Of a stretch of DNA of 64,000 nucleotides, positions 57,267-64,000 are shown piece after piece. Source of the DNA: Setoptus koraiensis (taxonomy: Eukaryota; Arthropoda); assembly GCA_048013815.1 (NCBI GenBank), contig CM106585.1:16554001-16618000 (forward strand). Direction: 5' to 3'. Made by a program: the position numbers and the translations under genes. The notes under the pieces are model-generated. The model searched no databases and had not been told where the DNA came from. It worked only from the letters and a program-made list of their open reading frames with translations. Position 1 is the first letter of the stretch, and every line of letters begins with the position of its first letter.

Positions 57267-57456
57267 GAGGGGCCAGGTAGATGGGCAACGTGGGCCAATG
57301 CGCGACCCAATACATTTCGTGTATAAACTGGCTTGACTTTGCGCGTATTTGGGTCTTGGCCGGCCTGGCTCGACCACCGCCAGCAGCGACATCGGTTTAC
57401 GGCAATGGCGGCCATGGCGGCGCCAGTCAATATATCAGCATCAGTAGCTTGGAAAA

Positions 57457-57495
57457 TAATATGTAGCATTACGTAATACATAATGCCACATATTA
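57457..57495. repeat. Hairpin, 8-bp plus 6-bp stems
   Basis: TAATATGT pairs with ACATATTA; one mismatch inside, GCATTA pairs with TAATGC around 9 nt. Confidence 0.9.
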
Positions 57496-57500
57496 CATTG

Positions 57501-57526
57501 GCTGGCGGGCCGGTCGGCCCGTCAGC
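57501..57526. repeat. Hairpin, 11-bp arms, 4-nt loop
   Basis: GCTGGCGGGCC pairs with GGCCCGTCAGC with one G-T. A tandem copy of the right arm follows and could replace it. Confidence 0.85.
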
Positions 57527-57585
57527 CCGTCAGCCAGCATTGGGCAGCCACCAGTTTTGGCTGGACTGGACATTGGCCCGTGGCA

Positions 57586-57623
57586 GTTAGTGGGCGCCGG
57601 CACAATGGCCGCCGCCCACTAAC
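57586..57623. repeat. Hairpin, 11-bp plus 4-bp stems
   Basis: GTTAGTGGGCG pairs with CGCCCACTAAC; after a C-C mismatch, CGGC pairs with GCCG around 6 nt. Confidence 0.9.
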
Positions 57624-57707
57624 AGCGACGGGCCGCCGAGCGGCGGCGGCGCTGCCGCAAGCTGCAAATTCACACAACTGGCAACAACAATAAACACCAA
57701 CAACCAT

Positions 57708-57728
57708 TGTGTGTGTGTGTGTGTGTAT
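57708..57728. repeat. TG microsatellite
   Basis: About ten TG units. Confidence 0.9.
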
Positions 57729-57762
57729 GGTAATGTAGTGTTATATAACTTATATAATAACA

Positions 57763-57790
57763 GCAACAACAACAACAACAACTACAACAA
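57763..57790. repeat. CAA microsatellite
   Basis: CAA units with a CTA interruption. Confidence 0.8.
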
Positions 57791-58806
57791 TGGTAATAAT
57801 AAGAATAATAATACACTCACTGAGCCGGCCAACAGAGGGCCCTCGGCGGGGCTAAGTGGCCAAAAGGGCCCAACGGGCCCCAACAGGCCGCAGCGATAGC
57901 CCGACAGGGTCCAATGAAGGCTCCATGGGGGCCCGGCGCAAGAGGCCCGAAGAGCGGCAAAGGGGCCAAACAATGGGGCCGCCATAATAATGGCCGGTCG
58001 GAGGCGCGAAGGTCGCTAGGCGCCGGCCAGCATCCCTGTAATGGCGGCGTATATGCAGCATTGCATACATTTATACATTTATCCACTGCATGCCGTATAT
58101 TATATTATCCTATGCAAGCTCGTCGAGATTGTACCCGGCGACCCGGCGGGCCAACTGTAATGGGCCGAGTGACCGAGGGCTGAGCATTAACCTTTGTGCG
58201 TTGCATTATCTCTTCCGTTTGCATTCGTTTGTAGCGCTGATAAAGCGAGCGCCCCCGAACAGCGCTGCTGTCAGCGAGTCAGTGGCGGGCGCCGGGCCGG
58301 CCGGCCCGCCCGCTGCAGACGCGGCGGGCATTGTGCGGACACAAACACGCGCAGACAACAGACAGTGAATAATCAACTGGCGCGCGTCACTCATCAGCAA
58401 TAATCAAATGTATTATGTCGTTATCATGCCCGTCGCCGTCGAGCTCGCCGTTGCCGTTGCAGTTGCCCGGCCGCTGTCGCCCGGCCGCTGTCGCCAGTGG
58501 CCAGTGGCCAGTGGCGGCCGTTGGACGGGAGGCCCGCGCCGCGCCGCGCCGCACCGCACAATCATATCGCACAATTATACAAAGTTACGCCGGGCAGGCC
58601 GGGCACATTTGCACGTACTGGGCTGCCGGCACGCGCACGCACCGCGCTCGCATAATGCGCGCCGCGGCATTGTTGGCGGCTCGTGTCGCACCAAAATAGC
58701 AGCCATTCATACTATTCATAGTCGTGTCGTTTGTTGATGCAAATGTGTCACAGCAACACTGACAACTGCAACAAAGCGCTGGGGGCCCACGGGGGCCAAT
58801 CATTTA

Positions 58807-58865
58807 CATTTTGTAGGCATCGTTTGTAGAGATCGCTTGTAGACATCGCCGATGTCTACAAAATG
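58807..58865. repeat. Three tandem left arms facing one right arm
   Basis: Three 13-14 bp copies of TTGTAG-N-N-ATCG lie at about 58811, 58824 and 58837. The third pairs perfectly over 12 bp with 58850-58861 around one base. The first, over 16 bp from 58807, pairs with 58850-58865 with one G-T. Confidence 0.9.
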
Positions 58866-59190
58866 GCGCGCACATCTTGCCGGCTGGGGCCCGTCGCTAA
58901 CTAACCTGTGACACTGACACGCTGTGAACGGTGAGCGCGCCGACAATTGAGCGACAACTGAATGGGGCCGGCCCTGCATAATGGGGGCCCATCCGTCGAA
59001 ACGCCGGACGCGAAATTGGCTGGCGCCGGTGAATATGGTCGCGAGAGATAGCGCCCACAAGGGCGCACACGTGCCAAAATGCGCCAAACACGAACAATGA
59101 TCGCCGCCTAATCAAACTCGAATTTGGGGCCGGCGCGCGTTGAGGCCGCTCGCATTTGGGCCGCCCTAGTCTGGGGCCGCTCAAGGGCGC

Positions 59191-59260
59191 AGGCCGGTGC
59201 TCGAAATTGCAGGCCGGTGCTCGAAATTGCAGGCCGGTGCTCGAAATTACGGGCCGGTGC
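59191..59260. repeat. 20-bp tandem repeat, about 3.3 copies
   Basis: AGGCCGGTGCTCGAAATTGC repeats with one or two changes. Confidence 0.95.
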
Positions 59261-59410
59261 GGCGACAATTGCCGGCTCCATGGCGCCCAGTCGATACACG
59301 GTGACGTTTCGATTGTGCGACCACTTGTGCACACAATGGGCCCCGTGGCCTGTCAAATCATTTGACTCGCAGCCTGTCTGTCTGGCGACCGTTTGACAGC
59401 TCGGGGCGCC

Positions 59411-59474
59411 AACGACAAGCCAACAACAGGCCAACAACAGGCCAACGACAGGCCAACAACAGGCCAACAACAGG
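59411..59474. repeat. 11-bp GCCAACAACAG minisatellite
   Basis: About five units, differing in the last base from the main unit of the array at 41.75 kb. Confidence 0.9.
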
Positions 59475-59542
59475 GCGCCGTTTATCAGCTGATGGGCGCG
59501 CCAAGATGCGCGGATATTCCGAAAAGGGGCCAAGCACTGCAA

Positions 59543-59583
59543 AACTGTAAAGTGCGACCGTAAAATTTGCCCACTTTACAGTT
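59543..59583. repeat. Inverted repeat, 12-bp perfect arms
   Basis: AACTGTAAAGTG (59543-59554) pairs with 59572-59583 around 17 nt. Confidence 0.95.
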
Positions 59584-59965
59584 ATTAGTGCGCGCGTTAT
59601 CGCGCCACGAGTCGCCTATACCGAATGCCCGTGAATTTGCGCGGATAATGCCAGCGAATTGGCACGGATAATACTGCCGAATGATGGCGCGGCGATATGC
59701 TCGTGGCAGCGCGTTATTCAGTGTTGTATAGTGGGTAACAAGTATGCACATTCGCGCAAATTGTATATATTGCCGACTCATATATCACCGGCACATTTGG
59801 CGTAAACACGAATAACATAAACACCGGCGACAGCGCCATATCGCACTTGCTCGCATTTGCGCGCCCCGAGCAAGCCATCTATCATCTTGTAAACTGGCGT
59901 ACGGCGGGGCCCCCAGCGAGTGCGGTTTGTTCATTGCCGCGAGTCGATTAATAATTTTCACTTTT

Positions 59966-60017
59966 GCCGGCCCGCCACTTGGGTCGCTTTCGCCGGCCCG
60001 CCACTTGGGTCGCTTTT
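59966..60017. repeat. 26-bp direct duplication
   Basis: Two adjacent units beginning GCCGGCCCGCCACTTGGGTC, practically identical. Confidence 0.95.
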
Positions 60018-60134
60018 GGCGTGACGCCGGTGGCGACGCGCCAAAGTGGTCCGATGCGCGCCGAGTTCATCCATGAACGGATACTACCAACGGGGTCCAC
60101 AATATCGAGCGTGCCGTCGAGCGCCACATTGAAA

Positions 60135-60150
60135 GCGTGGATATCCACGC
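60135..60150. repeat. 16-bp perfect palindrome
   Basis: GCGTGGATATCCACGC is self-complementary. Confidence 0.9.
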
Positions 60151-60533
60151 AGGTCATGCAGGATGCTCGTGGTGCTCGTTCGCGGGCCCGATCCGACCCG
60201 ACGCATCGGGGCCCGTGGTGGGCCGCTTAGCCGCTCAAACGCAAGACACGCCGCAATTGTTTATCTTCGCACGTATCGATTGTCGTCCGTAATAAGCCTG
60301 TAATCGCTGCGACACCGACACCCGCTCAGGTGAATAAATAAACATTCAACTGTCGACCGGCGCATGCTGCATTTGCTGCATTTACCTGTGCGCCAGTGCC
60401 CCTGGGTACCCAGCTGGGGTCCGCTGCAAATGCATGCATACGACCACGGATAAGCGCACACGTAATGGAGGCCCGTTTTGCGCGCATACCCCAACCAGCG
60501 GATCGCAATCGAATATGGATAACAGTTTTGAAT

Positions 60534-60564
60534 GGCTGGCCGCAAATCGATTATCCGGCCAGCC
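60534..60564. repeat. Inverted repeat, 9-bp arms
   Basis: GGCTGGCCG pairs with CGGCCAGCC around 13 nt. Confidence 0.85.
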
Positions 60565-60677
60565 GGATATCCACACGCCGGGTCTCTGTCGTGGCGCTCG
60601 TCGCTGAGTGCGGGCCATAGTTGCGCTTGTTCCGCGGCAGTGATTGTGATGATATAATGATAATAGCGGCGGCAGCA

Positions 60678-60710
60678 GCAGTAGTAGTAATAATAATAAT
60701 AATGATAATG
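60678..60710. repeat. AGT/AAT trinucleotide repeat
   Basis: A short AGT run passes into an AAT run. Confidence 0.85.
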
Positions 60711-60925
60711 TGAAAAATGCCTCTTCGCATTCTCTGGAATCGTGGCTCGCTGGCCGTTTGGGGGCTGTGTGCGTGGGGGCCCGGCCCCGGCTCGCAGTGC
60801 AAGAGCCCGGCCCCGGCTCGCAGCGCGAGAGCCCGGCAGCCGGTCGGGCAGGCAAGGCGCACCGAGCGCCAGAGTGAGCCGAAGTAAAATGATTTTATTT
60901 TGTGCCGCGTCGCCATTATCCGCCC

Positions 60926-60943
60926 GTGCACGGGCCCGTGCAC
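60926..60943. repeat. 18-bp perfect palindrome
   Basis: GTGCACGGGCCCGTGCAC is self-complementary, centred on GGGCCC. Confidence 0.95.
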
Positions 60944-60983
60944 ACCATGGCGCACCGCGGACGGGCCAGGCTGTAGCTTGGGG

Positions 60984-61012
60984 CCAAACGGGCCGCTAAG
61001 CGGCCCGTTTGG
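60984..61012. repeat. Hairpin, 14-bp perfect arms, 1-nt loop
   Basis: CCAAACGGGCCGCT (60984-60997) and its complement 60999-61012 flank one A. Confidence 0.95.
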
Positions 61013-61048
61013 AGCCGGACGGCGGAGTGCGCGAATGTCGCTATGCGG

Positions 61049-61067
61049 CGGCCCGGTCGCCGGGCCG
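61049..61067. repeat. Hairpin, 8-bp arms, 3-nt loop
   Basis: CGGCCCGG pairs with CCGGGCCG around TCG. Confidence 0.85.
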
Positions 61068-61194
61068 TCGTGCCGACAGTGCAAAAGTCAATGGCAGCGC
61101 GTGTAATGATGTCAGTCACGAAACGGCATCATACTGATACTTGCCGGCTGGCATCCCGTAATTGGCCATATCGCACACCGCATATCGCACGCCT

Positions 61195-61251
61195 CATACC
61201 GGCAGGCCGCATACCGGCGGGCCGCATACCGGCGGGCCGCATATCGGCGGG
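61195..61251. repeat. 15-bp ATACCGGCGGGCCGC repeat
   Basis: About four units, the outer ones diverged. Confidence 0.9.
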
Positions 61252-61392
61252 ACGGGTATATCGCAGCCTCTGCAGGCAGTACATAATATACTGTATATAC
61301 GGGCTGCAATATACCTGGGCCAACATACCGCGGGCCGGTGTCACATGTGTCGCATACATCACATGTATATAACGGCACCACATACGCGCACA

Positions 61393-61413
61393 TGGCGCGG
61401 ATGTACCGCGCCA
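61393..61413. repeat. Hairpin, 8-bp arms, 5-nt loop
   Basis: TGGCGCGG pairs with CCGCGCCA around ATGTA. Confidence 0.8.
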
Positions 61414-62059
61414 GATGCGTATACGGCCCGTATAATACGGCCGGTGCGGCCGGTCACATATGCGGGCGCAAACTTTGCAACACTGCAAAGACGAAACCGG
61501 CAAGAAAACGGTTCGAGAGAAGCGACAAGTCGGGCCGGCCGGAGATAACTCAAAACTAATAATAGCAATGAACCGTTTCGCTGGCGGCCGGCGCGTTCGC
61601 CCGCACCGCAGCTCGCTGCGCGCGCCCTCTACATAAATACACCCCTCTATGTATAAATATATCACATCACATATATATAAATATATCGTGTCATATATAT
61701 GTATCATATAAATATATTATTACACATGCTATTTATTGCAACGGGCCGGCGGTGGTGTCGCGCACAAGCGCTGGCCCCAATACGCCGCGCACAACAATTA
61801 GAATATCCGTCTGTCCGCTAATGGAATAACTCCGGTCACTCGGGTGCGCACTCCCCGGTGCATACGCGCTCGGCCTCGCTGTTCGGGGCCCGCCGTTTGG
61901 GGGCGCATGTCGCAACTCGGGCCATTTGCTGTGATGTGTGTGTGTGCGCCCCCCATTGAAGTGGCAAACTCGCTCGCTGGCGTTTGCCCTTATAAATATT
62001 GATAAATGATGATGAATAAAACTGCGGCTAAGCAGCTATCAATTCATTTGCATGCATGA

Positions 62060-62079
62060 CTAGCCAGCTCACTGGCTAG
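62060..62079. repeat. Hairpin, 8-bp arms, 4-nt loop
   Basis: CTAGCCAG pairs with CTGGCTAG around CTCA. Confidence 0.8.
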
Positions 62080-62273
62080 ACAGAATCACTGACAGAAACA
62101 TATGTCGCGTAGCGGCCAGCCTGGCACCAGTTAATTAGTGGCTTGGCGAGCTTGACAGGTGAGCACACACAAGAGGCCGCTGCTGGCCAATGCAAGAAAG
62201 TGACACGGGCGCCCCATCAGTGCGAAACGTGTACTACGATTCGTAGTGAAACAACGCGAATCAATTGCGTGAG

Positions 62274-62322
62274 TACGTTACGTTTTGTTACGTCACGTTA
62301 CGTTACGTTACGTTACGTTACA
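62274..62322. repeat. GTTAC pentanucleotide repeat
   Basis: Five perfect GTTAC units follow a looser ACGTTACGTTTTGTTACGTC segment. Confidence 0.9.
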
Positions 62323-62504
62323 GTGGCGCGTCATGTGCGCCAGCCGGAAGTCGGCTACTGGCAGTCGTGCCAAGTGGCGCGAATTAATCGCGCAGTACGC
62401 GGCATCAGCGATTCGGAGAGGTCGATGACGCAATTGACTGGCACACAAAAGTGGCCCAACAAAAGCAAACAGAACAAAGAGAGCGCACTTACCTTGTTTA
62501 TTTG

Positions 62505-62640
62505 TCGTTGTCGTTGCTGTTGTTGTTGTTGTTTTTGTTGTTGTCGTTGTTGTTGTTTTTGTCGTTGCTGTTGTTGTTGTTGTGGTTGTTGCTGCTGTTG
62601 TCGTTGCTGTTGTTGTGGTTGTTGTTGCTGTTGTTGTCGC
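62505..62640. repeat. TTG/GTC/CTG array
   Basis: About 135 bp of mixed units; open in several frames as poly-Cys, poly-Leu or, on the other strand, poly-Asn and poly-Thr. Confidence 0.9.
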
Positions 62641-62859
62641 CTCGTTCACTTGTTTTGCTGGCACTTGTTATGGCGACTGACTTGTTATGTTGGTTACGTA
62701 ATGAACGCGCAAATGCGTCGCCTATTGTAATGAGTGTGGCTGCAAGTGTCAAGCGATGATTATCTTCATTCTATCACTGGCCGCTGGCCGACTCAATTGC
62801 CACTTTTGACGGCCACCAGCACCACTGAAACGACTGAGACTCGACTGACCAATTGCGAC

Positions 62860-62930
62860 CACTTTCAGTGGTCACTACTTTCGATGGTCACCACTCTCAA
62901 TGGTCACTATCTACAATGGCCACCAATTAC
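62860..62930. repeat. TGGTCACTAC-type tandem repeat
   Basis: Four degenerate units of about 17-18 bp, each with GGTCAC or GGCCAC. Confidence 0.8.
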
Positions 62931-63001
62931 TCGAAGTGCCGCAAATAGGCACTAGAGCTTATTTTTGCTTGTGCGTGTGTGTGCCTACCACTGCCACTTA
63001 T

Positions 63002-63035
<34 letters not shown>

Positions 63036-63053
63036 CACACACACGCACACACA
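63002..63053. repeat. CA microsatellite
   Basis: About 25 CA units with two CG interruptions. Confidence 0.95.
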
Positions 63054-63620
63054 ACTGACAACAAAAATCGGCTACTGACGGGTTAACAGGTGACTTCCGG
63101 TGCGATGTTGGCGCTTCTGTGGGTGTTTCTTGGTTGATTTGTGTTTTTTAATGATTTTGCTCGTCGCTTGGGGCGCTGTATTGGTGGGCCGTGGGTGTTG
63201 ACTCCACGTGATTGGAGTGTTGTGAGTATGTGTCAATTGGTGCCGATGTCAAGCGATAGGGGGACAAATCGTGAACGGGCGACCATTTTACATTTCATCT
63301 TGTTGGTCTTGCATACACTTGAATGGTGTCACTCGGTCTTGATGGCCTGATCTTGAAGTTTCTTTCATTTGCATTAATTATTTCGATGATGCGCGACGAA
63401 CGACCATTCTGCCCCATCACAATGGTTGCATCATACGCGGCAGCTCGTGGCGGGTATCGCAATTAAAACTCTTGTTGTGCGCTACAATCGCTCTTACAAT
63501 GTGTATAAAATATACTTATCCATCTATCTAGCTTGGTATTTATTTATTTATGCTGCTGCCTACGTATCTATATACATAATACGTTGATTCACAAACACTA
63601 ATTATATGCATATCATCACT

Positions 63621-63720
63621 CGTTGCTGGTTGTTGGTTGTCGTTGGTTGTCGTTGGTTGTCGTTGGTTGCCGTTGGTTGCCGTTGGTTGTTGCTGGTTGC
63701 TGCTGGTAGCTGGTTGCTGT
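63621..63720. repeat. 10-bp CGTTGGTTGT repeat
   Basis: About seven close units pass into TGCTGGTTGC-type copies. Confidence 0.9.
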
Positions 63721-63770
63721 CGGCTGCTGGCTAGCGGATCTGACAATCGGATATGACAATTGGGGCAACT

Positions 63771-63977
63771 TTATGCAGCGACAAAACAAGAACAAGGGAC
63801 TCGATCGGACGCGCCAACAGGGTAGCGAGATGGGTAGCCGCCAATGACAGCGATGGGCAGCCGGGCGATAATGAATTCAACATTGTTCAACGTCGCGTCG
63901 CACACTGTGTTGTCGCTGCCCTCTGACAAGATGCAGATCCCCCCGAGATCGTCGAGACTGTTTTGCCAAGACTGCAC
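63771..63977 (-). other. Unrecognised open frame at the window edge
   Basis: The minus frame is open from near the window end to a TAA at 63771 (68 codons as drawn, and open further into the edge). The translation is rich in Asp, Gly, Ile and Val and contains Cys; I recognise no family. It has no ATG near its start, so it could only be a last exon. Confidence 0.12.
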
Positions 63978-64000
63978 ACAGCGCGGGCTGGCTGGCTGGC

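Larger units (their letters stand above)
44000..61600. other. GC-rich non-coding stretch, right part
   Basis: No gene is supported. The longest frame in the window (312 codons, 44639-45577) and others of 280-310 codons show no domain, cross hairpins and repeats, and fit chance in GC-rich DNA. Hairpin density is highest near 57.4-57.6, 58.8 and 60.9-61.1 kb. Confidence 0.6.
61630..64000. other. Less GC-rich right end
   Basis: An AT-rich patch of TATA and ATAAATAT words spans 61.63-61.74 kb. From 62.1 kb on the sequence holds short tandem repeats and T/G-rich plus-strand DNA; GGGCCC is absent after 61.9 kb. No gene is supported except the weak edge frame listed below. Confidence 0.5.

Noticed and set aside
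1-64000. One MITE or foldback transposon family as source of the inverted repeats
   Set aside because: Arms differ in sequence, length and spacer at every locus, and no target-site duplications or common ends are visible.
1-64000. tRNA, rRNA, snRNA or known miRNA genes
   Set aside because: I looked for T-loop GTTCGANTC with a matching A box and for well-known animal miRNA seeds and found no complete match by eye. Running tRNAscan-SE and Infernal would settle this.

Overview
This 64-kb window looks like nuclear DNA of a eukaryote, most likely an animal. It has long CA/TG runs, many mixed CAA/CAG arrays, AT-rich patches lying next to very GC-rich ones, no operon-like gene packing and no long continuous coding frame. 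CpG is common throughout, which argues against strong germline CpG methylation. I could not place it to phylum; nothing in it names a gene, a clade or a mobile-element family that I can defend. I see no tRNA, rRNA, CRISPR array, LTR element or recognisable transposon. No protein-coding gene can be called with confidence. The window reads as intergenic or intronic DNA with a few weak exon candidates.

Layout. Roughly 0-22 kb is GC-rich non-coding DNA with microsatellites, short minisatellites and many small inverted repeats. About 22.2-28.0 kb is a lower-GC island: single 60-base lines inside it count 35-38% G+C, against 83% in a line at 29.7 kb. This island has several overlapping open frames on both strands, none recognised. 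At 28.06-28.49 kb a TATA-like box, an ATG, 129 open codons and a strong splice-donor match lie in a row, which is the best single exon candidate. About 28.5-61.5 kb returns to GC-rich, repeat-dense DNA. The last 2 kb is again less GC-rich, with long CA and TTG-type repeats.

The outstanding signal is not a gene. The window is full of short perfect or near-perfect inverted repeats (hairpins and palindromes), each with a different arm sequence. By eye I found 20 with perfect arms of 12-17 bp and spacers of 0-30 nt, plus about 40 others that are shorter-armed, zero-spacer palindromes or interrupted by a single wobble, mismatch or bulge. With independent bases at about 58% G+C, only about 0.2 perfect arms of 12 bp or more would be expected in 64 kb, so the excess is over a hundred-fold. 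The palindromic hexamer GGGCCC is also in excess: about 125 counted by hand against about 38 expected. Some loci hold mutually exclusive hairpins sharing an arm, or several tandem left arms facing one right arm. This suggests a continuing DNA process such as short-range template switching, or a large class of small structured elements, rather than one transposon family.

Other notable items are a 30-bp minisatellite carrying five kappaB-like motifs at fixed spacing, two minisatellites 46 kb apart that share a core, and a 10-bp-period array. All functional readings are inference; the base pairings and repeats themselves are read directly from the sequence.
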